Of a stretch of DNA of 64,000 nt, positions 32,737-41,595 are shown in pieces (position 1 is the stretch's first letter; the number at the start of each line of letters is the position of its first letter). The DNA is from Ruania halotolerans (GTDB taxonomy: Bacteria > Actinomycetota > Actinomycetes > Actinomycetales > Beutenbergiaceae). The stretch is from contig NZ_CP088017.1 of assembly GCF_021049285.1 (NCBI RefSeq), forward strand, positions 434,001-498,000, given 5' to 3'. The notes under the pieces are model-generated. The model did no database searches and had not been told where the DNA came from. It was given only the letters and a program-made list of their open reading frames with translations. The translations under genes were made by a program, and so were the position numbers.

Positions 32737-33711
32737 ATGTCCGTTCTCTCCCTGCTGGATCTCGCCGTCGTCGGACGGGAGCAAACCACCCGGGAGAGTC
32801 TGGAGGGAACGGTGGCCCTCGCACGGGCCGCGGAACAGGCCGGCTACCGGCGCGTCTGGTACGCCGAGCATCACAACAACCCGGCGATCGCATCCTCGGC
32901 CACCAGTGTGCTGATCGCACACGTGGCAGCGAACACCCGCTCGATCCGGCTCGGAGCCGGCGGGGTGATGCTTCCCAACCACGCGCCACTGGTGATCGCC
33001 GAGCAGTTCGGCACTCTCGCCACGCTGCACCCGGACCGGATCGACCTGGGCCTGGGCCGGGCGCCAGGTACCGACCAGAACACGATGCTCGCGCTGCGCC
33101 GGGATGCGCGCGCCGCAGAGACCTTCCCCGCCGATGTTGCCGAGCTGGACGGGTACTTGCGTGGCAAGACCACGATCGAGGGCGTGAACGCTTATCCGGG
33201 GATTGGCACCAATGTGCCGCTGTACATCCTCGGTTCCTCGCTGTTCGGTGCACAGCTCGCCGCGAAACTCGGACTGCCCTACGCCTTCGCCTCGCACTTC
33301 GCTCCGGCGGCGCTGGAGCAGGCGGTGGCCATCTACCGGGAGGAGTTCACCCCCTCGGAACAACTCGCCGAACCGTACGTGATCGCCGCCGTCGGCGCGG
33401 TGGCGGCGGACTCCTCGGCCGAGGCGGCTGACCAACTGTTGACGGCGCAGCGCCGCCGCGTGGGCCTGCTGCTGCCGCCCGGGCGCACGGTCACCGACGA
33501 CGAGGCGGACATGGTGCTCGCCTCACCGCAAGGCCGGAGCTTGTTGGAGATGATGCGGTACACCGCCGTGGGCACGAAGGACGAGGTGGGGGATTACCTG
33601 CGCGAGTTCGCCCGGCATGCCGACGCCGATGAGTTGATGGTGGCCCTGCACGCCGATGGTGTGGCCGAGCGGGTGCGGGCGGCGCAGATCATCGCCGAGG
33701 CGATGGCGTAG
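32737..33711 (+). CDS. LLM-class flavin-dependent oxidoreductase
   Basis: The 324-aa protein is a luciferase-like TIM barrel ([43 protein letters not shown]) of the single-component group whose members often bear the name MsnO8 or similar. GGAAAGG precedes the ATG by six bases. Flavin (FMN or F420) and substrate are not predictable. It stands alone between two palindromes. Confidence 0.88.
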   Translation: MSVLSLLDLAVVGREQTTRESLEGTVALARAAEQAGYRRVWYAEHHNNPAIASSATSVLIAHVAANTRSIRLGAGGVMLPNHAPLVIAEQFGTLATLHPDRIDLGLGRAPGTDQNTMLALRRDARAAETFPADVAELDGYLRGKTTIEGVNAYPGIGTNVPLYILGSSLFGAQLAAKLGLPYAFASHFAPAALEQAVAIYREEFTPSEQLAEPYVIAAVGAVAADSSAEAADQLLTAQRRRVGLLLPPGRTVTDDEADMVLASPQGRSLLEMMRYTAVGTKDEVGDYLREFARHADADELMVALHADGVAERVRAAQIIAEAMA

Positions 33712-33759
33712 GAACCCCACCTCGCCACCAACCCCATCCCGTATCGCCGTCACCTGGTG

Positions 33760-33819
33760 GCCGAACGCTGACTTCTGCGGCGTGTGGGCCGGCGGATGCC
33801 GCAGAAGTCAGCGTTCGGC
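33760..33819. repeat. Intergenic palindrome, 22-bp perfect arms with 16-base loop
   Basis: Bases 33760-33781 are the exact reverse complement of 33798-33819, with a 16-base loop. It lies between two genes read in the same direction. It is far longer than needed for termination. Two other palindromes at 41.0 and 41.6 kb also have exactly 16 bases in the loop. Confidence 0.8.
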
Positions 33820-33855
33820 GCTGAAGACTGAGGGTGGTGATGGCATGCTGGTGAG

Positions 33856-34704
33856 GTGCCCGCCGACCCGTCCGCCAGCCTGCCTACATCCCTCCCAGCC
33901 ACGGATCGAGCCGGGCTCTCCCTGACGACTGTGCTTCCCGCCGTCGGGGTCTCACTTTCCGCTTTCCTGCTGTTCGGACTGATGCTGCCCGGGTGGGGGC
34001 ACGGCCTGCTGGCGGTGAGCCTGGTCGCGGCGTGGTGGGTCTCTCGTGAGCTGGGCAAGGACCTCAGCCTCATCGGGGTCGGGATCGCGATTGTCTCGAT
34101 CACATCCGTGGAGGCGGACGTGCACTGGGACCGGTTCTTCACGATCGGCATCGTGCTCATCCTGGCGGTCCTGACCCCCTCGCTCATCGACCGCCTCGTG
34201 TACAAGCGCCATGCCATCCGGTTCCCGTGGCGGACCGGGCAGAAGTGGAGCCGGTTGGAGAAGAGTTACCTGGTGGCCGTGCCGGTCCTTGGCTGGCTGC
34301 TCCTGCCGTTCTACTTCATCACCTCGGGTGCGTACCTGAACTGGCCGCACATCACCGACGGCAGCGAACTCGCGAGGTTCTTCGTCGGGGTGAACTTCGT
34401 GGGCACCTGGGACGAGCTGTTCTTCATCTGCACGTGTTTCGCGCTGCTGCGGCGGCACTTCCCGGTGTGGCTGGCGAACCTGCTGCAGGCAACGATCTTC
34501 GTCTCGTTCCTCTGGGAGCTTGGCTACCGGGAGTGGGGCCCGTTCCTGACTGCCCCGTTCGCGCTGCTGCAGGGGTGGATCTTCACCAAGACCGGTTCGC
34601 TCACCTACGTGCTGATCGTGCACCTGCTGTTCGACGTCCTGGTGTTCCTCTCGATCGTGCACGCGCACAACCCTGGAGTGATGGGTTTCTTCCTGGTGGG
34701 CTGA
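33856..34704 (+). CDS. CPBP-like intramembrane protein
   Basis: The 282-aa protein has about seven hydrophobic segments. The C-terminal half resembles CPBP (CAAX-protease/bacteriocin-processing) membrane proteins: GTWDELFFICTCFALLRR in the place of the EExxxR motif, LLQATIFVSFLWELGY and LIVHLLFDVLVF with the late histidine. The first glutamate of the motif is Asp and the arginine spacing is changed, so protease activity is uncertain. The start is a GTG with weak ribosome-binding sequence. Confidence 0.65.
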   Translation: MPADPSASLPTSLPATDRAGLSLTTVLPAVGVSLSAFLLFGLMLPGWGHGLLAVSLVAAWWVSRELGKDLSLIGVGIAIVSITSVEADVHWDRFFTIGIVLILAVLTPSLIDRLVYKRHAIRFPWRTGQKWSRLEKSYLVAVPVLGWLLLPFYFITSGAYLNWPHITDGSELARFFVGVNFVGTWDELFFICTCFALLRRHFPVWLANLLQATIFVSFLWELGYREWGPFLTAPFALLQGWIFTKTGSLTYVLIVHLLFDVLVFLSIVHAHNPGVMGFFLVG

Positions 34705-34726
34705 GCGGTGCCGCGAGAGCACGCAC

Positions 34727-35893
34727 TCAATGACGATCGGGTACGCCGCCGAAGGCGGCCCCGGGGGCGAAGACGCGCTCCGCAAAGCGTCGACCGATGA
34801 GGTCGTGTGCTTCAGCATCTGGGTGTAGGCCATCGGGGAGCGGCAGAGTGTCCGCATCGACGGGGCCGTAGAGTTCAAGGCCGTCGAGGAAGTGGAGATT
34901 CGAGTCCTCGGATCGGTGCTCCACCACTGAGCGGAGCGCGCCCCGGATCACCTCCAGCGTCAGTCGCCCGTGGGCAGTGTCCCCGAGTGACCCGGTGGCG
35001 ATGAACTGGACGTGGTCTGTGCCCAGGGTGGCAGGATCGACCGCCCCAGGACCGGGGGTGTTCTCGTGGATCCCGCAGAAGATGGGCGATACGAGAACCA
35101 GTGGCGTATCGGGGTGCCCCTCGCGGATGGTGTCCACGAAGCCGTGGATTGCCGGAACGAAGGACCGTAGCCGCATCGAGTCGAGGTTCACGACGTTGAT
35201 GCCGAGCTTGATGCTGATCGCATCGGCAGGGGTGTCGCGGATGACTCGAGCGAGAAACGGGTCGACGAGGGCGCTGCCGCCCAAGCCCAGGTTGCGCAGT
35301 TCGACACCACCTGCCGTTCGCGCGGCGACCACTGGCCAGATCTCGGTCGGGGCGAGGGCGTTGGACCCGTGGCTGATGGAACTGCCGTGGTGTACCCAGA
35401 CCGGGCGGGGACTGTGCTCGGGGACGACAGGCTCGTCGGTGAGGAGGTCGATGAGCTCCACGGTTTCATTGTGTGGCAGCCACATCTCAACCTGTTTGTT
35501 GCCCGGGGGCAGGCCCGCTACCACGGTGCGATGTGCCGGGCCCGGGTGAGCGCTCGAGGTTCCGGTCTGCAAGTCGATCTCGTTGCGGTCGCCCCCGGTG
35601 AGCTCGTCCCGCGTGTGCAGGACGCCGTCGATGAAGATATCGATACGCCCTCGCGCGCGGTCGGCGCCACGATAGGTGATCCGCACCGGATGGGTGGCGA
35701 GTTCGATACGTGAAGCGGTCGTGCTGAAGATCAAGCGGGCACCGGAGGGCTGGGCTTGCATCGCGAGTAGCTGAGGATCGGGAAACTGTTGACGGACCCA
35801 CGCGGGCAATCGGTGAGGCGTGATGCCGCGTGGTGTCGGTTCAAGTTCGGCGACTCCGTGGAGGAGGTCGTTGGTGAGCGGGGTGGCGATCAT
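34727..35893 (-). CDS. SGNH/GDSL-family hydrolase
   Basis: The 388-aa cytoplasmic protein has an N-terminal beta-rich domain (about 1-140) and a C-terminal SGNH hydrolase domain. The nucleophile block reads GSSISHGS, an oxyanion glycine follows in LGLGGSALVD, and the Asp-His pair is in LPDGLHPDAEAHD. It hydrolyses an ester, such as an acetyl group or lipid. The ATG overlaps the stop of the TetR gene by four bases, so the TetR protein probably controls it directly. Confidence 0.88.
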   Translation of the reverse strand: MIATPLTNDLLHGVAELEPTPRGITPHRLPAWVRQQFPDPQLLAMQAQPSGARLIFSTTASRIELATHPVRITYRGADRARGRIDIFIDGVLHTRDELTGGDRNEIDLQTGTSSAHPGPAHRTVVAGLPPGNKQVEMWLPHNETVELIDLLTDEPVVPEHSPRPVWVHHGSSISHGSNALAPTEIWPVVAARTAGGVELRNLGLGGSALVDPFLARVIRDTPADAISIKLGINVVNLDSMRLRSFVPAIHGFVDTIREGHPDTPLVLVSPIFCGIHENTPGPGAVDPATLGTDHVQFIATGSLGDTAHGRLTLEVIRGALRSVVEHRSEDSNLHFLDGLELYGPVDADTLPLPDGLHPDAEAHDLIGRRFAERVFAPGAAFGGVPDRH

Positions 35894-36471
35894 GAGCGGA
35901 CTCCTTTCGCAGGCCAGGTGCGTAATGCGCGGTCGAGGGCGTCGATCGTGGCCGTCCAGGATTCGTCTTCAGCTTCTGAGCGGTGTGCGAAGGCGTCGAC
36001 TCGACTGAGTGTGAGGAAGCCGTTGATCGTCGCACCGATGAGGCGCGCGGCGTGGATGAGAGCGTCGGAGGGGATCGGATATCCCCTCACGACCGCGAGA
36101 GTGAGGGATGCGGCTCGTCCCGCCTCGGGCGATTGGGCGGTCTGCGCGGATGCGCGGCGTTCGATTGCGGCCCACGCGCCCGGGCGCTCGCGGGAGTAGG
36201 CGCGGTGGGCGTCAGCGAGCCCGCGGAGAGCCTCACTCCCAGCGCGCCCTGCGACGCCGGCACTGATGCGCGAGCTGAGTTCGCCGAGAGCGAGCCGCTG
36301 GATCCCGTCCAGGAGCGCCTCTCGCCCCCGCACGTGCTCGTAGAGACTGGCGGGTTGCACGCCGAGAAGTCGGGCAACGGCTGAGACTGTCACGGCGGCA
36401 AAGCCCTCCCGGTCCGCGAGGTCCGCAGCCGCTTCGAGGACGGTGTGTTCGTTGAGATTCGCGCGGGGCAT
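35890..36471 (-). CDS. TetR-family transcriptional regulator
   Basis: The 193-aa protein has a TetR helix-turn-helix (VTVSAVARLLGVQPASLYEHVRG) and a C-terminal WHG-like domain (GYPIPSDALIHAARLIGATINGFLTL). It reads into the SGNH hydrolase gene with an ATGA overlap. A dyad (CCTACA-CTC-TGTAGG at 36502-36516) lies 30-45 bp upstream of the start and is the likely autoregulatory site. Confidence 0.92.
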   Translation of the reverse strand: MPRANLNEHTVLEAAADLADREGFAAVTVSAVARLLGVQPASLYEHVRGREALLDGIQRLALGELSSRISAGVAGRAGSEALRGLADAHRAYSRERPGAWAAIERRASAQTAQSPEAGRAASLTLAVVRGYPIPSDALIHAARLIGATINGFLTLSRVDAFAHRSEAEDESWTATIDALDRALRTWPAKGVRS

Positions 36472-36501
36472 GAATGAGACCCTACGCCCATTAGGCTAAA
36501 A

Positions 36502-36516
36502 CCTACACTCTGTAGG
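36502..36516. promoter_or_regulatory. Candidate TetR operator
   Basis: Six-base perfect arms (CCTACA/TGTAGG) flank three bases immediately upstream of the TetR gene. A second half-site TAGG at 36492 suggests a longer site. Confidence 0.5.
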
Positions 36517-36610
36517 CAAGAGGCGATCATCGCCATGACGCCGTACCTGCTTGCACTGGTCCCGGCTGCCGCTCCTGGCGCCCCGCGCCAAGGATCGAGC
36601 TCGCCGATGA

Positions 36611-37375
36611 TCACTGGCGGTGCGTGGCACCGCCGTCCACGTGTAGCACCTGGCCGGTGATGTGCCCGGCGCGGGGTGAGGCGAGGAACCCGACGGCGGC
36701 AGCGATGTCGTCCGGACGACCCGGGCGTTTGGTCATCGTGGCCGAGACCAGTCGCTCGTGTCGTTCGTCGGTCATGGAGTCGCCGAAGAACTCGGTCTCG
36801 GCAACGAAGCCCGGAGCAACGACGTTCGCGGTGATGCCTCGCGGACCGAGCTGGCGAGCCAGTCCCACCACCCACGATTCGAGTGCGGCCTTCGCGCCAC
36901 CGTAAGAACCGCTGCCCTGGGCGGCGGCGATCGAACCGATCACGATGAGGCGTCCGTCCGTTCCCAGGCGGTCGGTCAGGGTGGTCACGGGCACGACGGC
37001 GGTCAGCACGTTGCGGGCGAAGGTCGCCATCCAGACGGAGGCGGTCTTGCGCGCTGCCATCTCGGCGGGGTTGAGTCGCTCACCTTCTTGGCTCATGGAG
37101 GACTCGTTCGGCGACGAGGGAATCCCACCGGCGTTGGCGACCAGCACGTCGATCTGTTCGGGAAGGGAGGCGCCAAGCTGCGCCACCGCTGCCGGGTCTT
37201 CAAGATCGGCGACGGCGGCACGAACGCCGAGATCGGTGGCCGTCTGTTCGAGAACGTCTGCGCGCCTCCCGATGATCGTGACGTCATGGCCGCTTGCGCT
37301 GAGATCGGCAGCGATCGCGCGGCCGATGCCCGTACCGCCACCGGTGACGACGGCGGTGCGTCTGGCTTCTGGCAT
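36611..37375 (-). CDS. SDR-family oxidoreductase
   Basis: The 254-aa classical short-chain dehydrogenase has the cofactor motif TGGGTGIG, NAG in VLVANAGG, a catalytic Ser in VIGSIAA, and YGGAK for the Tyr-Lys pair, ending in HITGQVLHVDGG. The TGxxxGxG followed by GRR suggests NADP preference. The ATG is preceded by a strong AAGGAGGAG. A perfect dyad overlaps this ribosome-binding site, and the MarR gene diverges from it. Confidence 0.92.
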   Translation of the reverse strand: MPEARRTAVVTGGGTGIGRAIAADLSASGHDVTIIGRRADVLEQTATDLGVRAAVADLEDPAAVAQLGASLPEQIDVLVANAGGIPSSPNESSMSQEGERLNPAEMAARKTASVWMATFARNVLTAVVPVTTLTDRLGTDGRLIVIGSIAAAQGSGSYGGAKAALESWVVGLARQLGPRGITANVVAPGFVAETEFFGDSMTDERHERLVSATMTKRPGRPDDIAAAVGFLASPRAGHITGQVLHVDGGATHRQ

Positions 37376-37383
37376 CTCTCCTC

Positions 37384-37397
37384 CTTTAGGGCTAAAG
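37384..37397. promoter_or_regulatory. MarR operator between SDR and MarR genes
   Basis: CTTTAG-GG-CTAAAG is a perfect dyad in the 29-bp divergent gap, overlapping the SDR ribosome-binding site and lying 7 bp before the MarR start. MarR-type regulators usually bind such short dyads and are displaced by aromatic or oxidising ligands. Confidence 0.65.
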
Positions 37398-37404
37398 TAG
37401 TGTC

Positions 37405-37989
37405 ATGATGGCACATGAGGAGCCCGTTCGCGACGCCGTCGATGAGATCGCGGAGGCGTGGAGCCGGGAGCTCCCCGGTGCTCCGGTGGAGTCGATCGGT
37501 GTGATCACACGGATCTGGCGGATCGCGCACCTGCTTGAGAACGACCGCCGCTCCACCATGCAGCGCCTCGGAATGGAGGTGTCCACCCGGAGCTTGCTCG
37601 CCACGCTGCGCCGAGCGGGGGAGCCGTATGTGCTGGCGCCTTCGGAGATCGCTCGCCGGGCCGGGGTCAGCGCCGGCGCCGTCTCGCAGTGGGTATCGCG
37701 GGCCGAGCGGGACGGGTGGGTGGTGCGCCGGCGCGGTGGCGGTTCTGACGGCCGTGCGGTCGAGGTGGCGCTCACCGACGCGGGGAGAACGCGCATCGAT
37801 GATGTGGTCGGTGAGTTGCTCGAGCACGAGGCAGGACTGGTGGCGGCACTCGATGACGAGGAGGTGGCGCAGCTGAGCGGGCTGCTCCGGCAGCTGATGG
37901 CGGGGCTCGGGAAAAGAGCAGGAGAACGGGCAACATCTCCCGAATCGTCCGCGGGTGGTCCCGTGCATCGGCGAAGTAGCGGCAGATAG
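37405..37989 (+). CDS. MarR-family transcriptional regulator
   Basis: The 194-aa protein has the MarR winged helix: LLATLRRAGEPYVLAPSEIARR, AGVSAGAVSQWVSRAERDGWV and the wing RRRGGGSDGRAVEVALTDAG. A disordered tail follows from about residue 165. The start lies only 7 bp from the operator with no ribosome-binding site, so a leaderless mRNA is likely. It diverges from the SDR gene, its probable target. Confidence 0.9.
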   Translation: MMAHEEPVRDAVDEIAEAWSRELPGAPVESIGVITRIWRIAHLLENDRRSTMQRLGMEVSTRSLLATLRRAGEPYVLAPSEIARRAGVSAGAVSQWVSRAERDGWVVRRRGGGSDGRAVEVALTDAGRTRIDDVVGELLEHEAGLVAALDDEEVAQLSGLLRQLMAGLGKRAGERATSPESSAGGPVHRRSSGR

Positions 37990-37998
37990 AGTGCAGCG

Positions 37999-38496
37999 AT
38001 GTCGATCGAAGCGCGAACGCCGTGTGACATCCGCACCTACCGAAGCCCCGATGACGCCACAGCGACTTTCGACGTCTTCCAAACCGCGATTCGCCAGACA
38101 GCCGCTTCGGTCTACGAGCCTGACCAGGTGGAGGCCTGGGCCGGCCCCGCTCGCACTGACCTGAGCAACTGGGACACGCGGCGGCGAGAGGCGGCGACAC
38201 TCGTGGCAGAGGTCGAAGGCGCCGTCGTGGGGTTCGCGGACCTGACGTCGGACGGGTTGGTCGATATGGTGTTCGTCCATCCACGAGTTGGAGGCAAGGG
38301 CATCGCCCGCGCCCTCCTGACCGCCGTCATCCGCGCCGCACGTGCCCGGGGTCTGACCGAACTACGGACCTTTGCCAGTCGGAGTGCGCAGCCGGCGTTC
38401 GAACGTCTCGGATTCGTTGTGGTGGCCGATCGCCCGGACAATATGGTCCGTGGCGTAGCCGTTCCGAACGCGGAAATGCGCCGGAACCTCGCCTAG
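37999..38496 (+). CDS. GNAT-family N-acetyltransferase
   Basis: The 165-aa protein has the GNAT fold with acetyl-CoA loop RVGGKGIARALL, beta-bulge strand VDMVFVHP and the C-terminal AQPAFERLGFVVV. Its layout matches YafP-like acetyltransferases. It starts 9 bp after the MarR stop, so the two are probably co-transcribed. Confidence 0.9.
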   Translation: MSIEARTPCDIRTYRSPDDATATFDVFQTAIRQTAASVYEPDQVEAWAGPARTDLSNWDTRRREAATLVAEVEGAVVGFADLTSDGLVDMVFVHPRVGGKGIARALLTAVIRAARARGLTELRTFASRSAQPAFERLGFVVVADRPDNMVRGVAVPNAEMRRNLA

Positions 38497-38500
38497 TCCC

Positions 38501-39538
38501 TCAGTGCCAGCCGAGCGAGGGCGCGACGTGGGTGAGAATCGACTCCAGGACGTGAGCGTTGTAGTCCACGCCGAGCTGGTTTGGCACCGTCAGCAGCAAT
38601 GTGTCCGCCGCTGCGATCGCTTCATCGCCGGCAAGTTGTTCGACGAGCGCCTCGGGTTCGTCGGCGTACGAGCGGCCGAATACTGATCGCGTGCTGTCGA
38701 TGTACCCGAACTGATCATCGCGATCCCCGCTGCCGAGGAAGTAGCGCCGATCCCGATCGTCGACGATCGCGAAGATCGACCGCGATACCGACACCCGCGG
38801 CTCGAAACCGTGATCGTGCTGTGCCCACTCCGTACGGAATGCCTCGATCTGCTGGCGCTGCTGCACATGAAAGGGTTCGCCGGACTCGTCATACTTGAGA
38901 GTCGAGGACATGAGATTCATGCCCTGCTGCGCCGCCCACCGTGCCGTTGCATCGGAACCTGCGCCCCACCAGATGCGCTGGCGCAGGCCCTGCGAGTACG
39001 GCTCGATGCGCAGCATCCCCGGGGGGTTCGGGAACATCGGCCGGGGATTCGGCTGAGCGAACTGCTTGCCCGAGATCATCTCCAGTGCCACCTCGGCGTT
39101 CTTGCGTGCCATGTCGGCGTCGGACTCGCCCTCGGCGGGTTCATGGCCGAAGTGCCGCCAGCCGTCGATCACCTGCTCCGGCGACCCCCGTGAGATCCCG
39201 AGCTGGAGCCTTCCTCCGCTGATCAGGTCTGCCGCTCCGGCGTCCTCAGCGAAAGCCAACGGGTTGGTGTAGCGCATGTCAATGACGCCAGTGCCGAGCT
39301 CGATGCGGCTCGTCTTCGCGCCTGCTGCGGCCAGTAGCGGGAAGGGCGAGCCGAGTTGGCGAGCGAAGTGGTGCACGCGGAAGTACGCTCCGTCCGCGCC
39401 GAGTTCCTCAGCGGCGACCGCGAGATCAATACTCTGGAGCAAGGCGTCCGCTCCGGTCCGGGTGGCGGAGGTGGGATGCGGATTCCAATGCCCGAAGGAC
39501 AGGAAGCCGATGTTCTTTCGAGCGCTCACCTGCTCCAC
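38501..39538 (-). CDS. LLM-class flavin-dependent oxidoreductase
   Basis: The 345-aa protein is a luciferase-like TIM barrel (GADGAYFRVHHFARQLGSPF, LGTGVIDMRYTNPLAFAEDAGAADLISGGRLQLGISRGSPEQ). It converges with the GNAT gene with only four bases between stops. The start is either of two GTG codons (39538 or 39529). Substrate and cofactor are not predictable. Confidence 0.87.
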   Translation of the reverse strand: MEQVSARKNIGFLSFGHWNPHPTSATRTGADALLQSIDLAVAAEELGADGAYFRVHHFARQLGSPFPLLAAAGAKTSRIELGTGVIDMRYTNPLAFAEDAGAADLISGGRLQLGISRGSPEQVIDGWRHFGHEPAEGESDADMARKNAEVALEMISGKQFAQPNPRPMFPNPPGMLRIEPYSQGLRQRIWWGAGSDATARWAAQQGMNLMSSTLKYDESGEPFHVQQRQQIEAFRTEWAQHDHGFEPRVSVSRSIFAIVDDRDRRYFLGSGDRDDQFGYIDSTRSVFGRSYADEPEALVEQLAGDEAIAAADTLLLTVPNQLGVDYNAHVLESILTHVAPSLGWH

Positions 39539-39618
39539 AACTATGTGGCGGGTTGTGCTATTCCGCGACGGGCTGGGGAAGAGCTCTCGCCCTCACCCAG
39601 CCCGTTCAGCGATTCAGC

Positions 39619-40476
39619 TCAGCCCATCGTCGCTCGCAGCCCGTCGATCAGTGGCGTCGTCGGACGGCCGATGAGGCGGCTCAGGTCGTCGGTCACCTCG
39701 GCGAGTAGCCCAGCCTTGATGTTCTGGTCCAGCGCCACGACGAACCCGGCCGTCCCTTCGTCGAGGCCCGCCTCGCGCAGCATCGCCTCGTGCTCGGCGG
39801 GTGTCACATTGCGGAACGTCACCTCGCGGCCCACGACGGCGGACGCAGCCTTGGCGAGGTCCTCATGGGTCCACGCGAGGTCCCCGGTGAGCTCGTAGAT
39901 CGCGTCCGCGTGGCCATCGGTGGTGAGCACGGCTGCAGCAGCCTCGGCATAGTCCTGCCGGGAGGCGCTTGCCACCCGGCCCTCTCCCACGCTCGCCACG
40001 ATCTCGCCCGTCTGGTCCGCTCGGGCGACGGCGTCCGCGTAGTTTTCGGTGTACCAGCTGTTGCGCAGGATCGTGGTGGCGATCGGCGCTGCGGCGAGCA
40101 GCTCCTCGGTGGCCTTGTGCTCGGGAGCGAGAACCAGGGCAGAGGTGTCGGCATGTGGCGCCGAGGTATACACGATGCGTTCCACCCCGGCGGCGACTGC
40201 CGCGTCGATCACGGCGCCGTGCTGGCGGACGCGCTGACCGACCGCGCTGCCGGAGACCAGCAGCAGGGTGCGCACCCCGGCCAGAGCAGGCGGCAGTGAG
40301 GTGGGGTCGTCATAGTCGGCGGCGACCGTGCGGACCCCGAGGCCGGCCAGGTCAGCGATCGACTCGGTGTTCCGTGCAGTCGCGACGATCTCCCCGGCGG
40401 GCACCCCGCGGTTGAGCAGGGCGCGCACGGTGAGGCGGCCGAGGTGGCCAGAAGCTCCGGTCACAGCGATGGTCAT
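39619..40476 (-). CDS. NmrA/QOR2-like SDR oxidoreductase
   Basis: The 285-aa protein begins with the atypical-SDR loop (IAVTGASGHLGRLTV), continues with RTLLLVSGSAVGQRV and VYTSAPHAD, and lacks the YxxxK pair at its standard place, as in NmrA-like quinone reductases. AAGGGAA lies seven bases before the ATG. It diverges from an HxlR regulator, a combination seen in quinone/electrophile-responsive loci (the B. subtilis YodB/CatR types). Confidence 0.9.
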   Translation of the reverse strand: MTIAVTGASGHLGRLTVRALLNRGVPAGEIVATARNTESIADLAGLGVRTVAADYDDPTSLPPALAGVRTLLLVSGSAVGQRVRQHGAVIDAAVAAGVERIVYTSAPHADTSALVLAPEHKATEELLAAAPIATTILRNSWYTENYADAVARADQTGEIVASVGEGRVASASRQDYAEAAAAVLTTDGHADAIYELTGDLAWTHEDLAKAASAVVGREVTFRNVTPAEHEAMLREAGLDEGTAGFVVALDQNIKAGLLAEVTDDLSRLIGRPTTPLIDGLRATMG

Positions 40477-40566
40477 GAGTAGGTTCCCTTCGTCGAGCGT
40501 CCTGCCGGGTCGGCCGGATCTGCTGATCGGATGAACGACAGTCACCGCCGAGTGCTTCCCCATCCA

Positions 40567-40593
40567 CAGTACCCACTTTGGAGTAAGGTACTG
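40567..40593. promoter_or_regulatory. Candidate HxlR operator
   Basis: CAGTACC (40567-40573) and GGTACTG (40587-40593) form a dyad with a 13-base spacer, ending two bases before the HxlR ATG. The internal AGTAAGGTACT resembles the TACT-AGTA motifs bound by HxlR-type regulators. Confidence 0.55.
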
Positions 40594-40595
40594 GT

Positions 40596-40988
40596 ATGGC
40601 GGTAAGTTCCCAGGTCACAGACCCAGCATCGCTGATTGCCGACATCGTCGATCTCGGCCCTGGCACGTTCACCCATCAGTGCCCCACGCGTGCCCTCCTC
40701 GATCACGTGACCAGCAAATGGGGCGTGCTCGTACTGGTCGCCCTCAGCAGCCGAAGCCTCCGATGGGGGGAGCTGCGCCGCGCCGTCGACGGGGTGAGCG
40801 AGAAGATGCTCGCCCAGACCCTACGGACCCTCGAACAGGACGGATTAGTGTTGCGCGAGGCGCAACCGACCATCCCGCCACGTGTGGACTACAGCCTCAC
40901 TGACCCCGGCCGGGAGCTCGCCGGGCATCTCGTTCCGCTGCTGCGCTGGGTGGCCGCGCACGCCGAAATCACGGGCGCCGACGTCTGA
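40596..40988 (+). CDS. HxlR-family redox/electrophile-sensing regulator
   Basis: The 130-aa protein has the HxlR winged helix: HQCPTRALLDHVTSKWGVLVL, LRWGELRRAVDGVSEKMLAQTLRTLE, then a wing with PPRVDYSLTDPGREL. The single cysteine before helix 1 matches the sensing Cys of YodB/QorR regulators. It is divergent from the NmrA-like reductase with an operator between, so it probably represses that gene until the Cys is modified. Confidence 0.9.
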   Translation: MAVSSQVTDPASLIADIVDLGPGTFTHQCPTRALLDHVTSKWGVLVLVALSSRSLRWGELRRAVDGVSEKMLAQTLRTLEQDGLVLREAQPTIPPRVDYSLTDPGRELAGHLVPLLRWVAAHAEITGADV

Positions 40989-41004
40989 CGCACCGCCGTT
41001 GGCC

Positions 41005-41064
41005 CGCGAGGGTGCCCTGGATGTCGCAGATTGCCGAGAATTCGACACCCATGCCACCCTCGCG
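41005..41064. repeat. Intergenic palindrome with 16-base loop (copy A)
   Basis: Ten perfect outer base pairs (CGCGAGGGTG with CACCCTCGCG) continue inward imperfectly to GTCG/CGAC, leaving a 16-base loop at 41027-41042. The loop and inner stem share 20 of 26 bases with copy B at 41.6 kb on the other side of the SRPBCC gene. Confidence 0.7.
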
Positions 41065-41088
41065 AGCCGGCAGGAGCAATTCCGATGC

Positions 41089-41553
41089 TCAGAGTGAGTC
41101 GAGCACCTGCGGATCACGGCAGCCCGCCGCGAACCCGGCGATCCGACGGCGGATATCGCGTCCGAGCACCCACGTCCCGATCCGCTCGGCCACCGGGGCG
41201 AGCCAGCGTGGCCGGCACGTGAAGGAGTACTTCCACACCGCCCGGGTGCCGGATCCGACGGCCTCGAAGCGCCACCCGCCGGCGAGGTTGGCGAAGAACC
41301 ACGGCCCCTGCACCATCCGCATCCCCACATTGCGCGGCGGCGCGTAGGAGACGTACTCGCTGATCATCCGGATCCCGCTGCGGTGCACTGTCAGCGTGCG
41401 TACGCCCTTGGCAGGCGCCGCCGCCTCGTCGAGGAATCGCTGACGGCGGATGAACGGGTCCCAGCGCAGGCGCGCCTGGCCCGTGGTCTGGGAGACGGCA
41501 AACGCCGTCGCGGGGTCGACCTCAACCATGACTTCCGCCTGCACTACGGGCAT
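41089..41553 (-). CDS. SRPBCC-family protein
   Basis: The 154-aa protein is a START/Bet v1-like hydrophobic-pocket protein (VQAEVMVEVDPATAFAVSQT at the N-terminus, WFFANLAGGWRFEAVGSGTRAVWKY mid-protein, a long C-terminal helix). Members bind lipids, polyketides or hydrophobic ligands. I chose ATG 41553 because it puts the first strand at the start. Palindromes of one family lie on both sides. Confidence 0.8.
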   Translation of the reverse strand: MPVVQAEVMVEVDPATAFAVSQTTGQARLRWDPFIRRQRFLDEAAAPAKGVRTLTVHRSGIRMISEYVSYAPPRNVGMRMVQGPWFFANLAGGWRFEAVGSGTRAVWKYSFTCRPRWLAPVAERIGTWVLGRDIRRRIAGFAAGCRDPQVLDSL

Positions 41554-41595
41554 GGATGCAGTCTGCCAGGCCCACGGGAGCCGCGCGGGGGTGCG

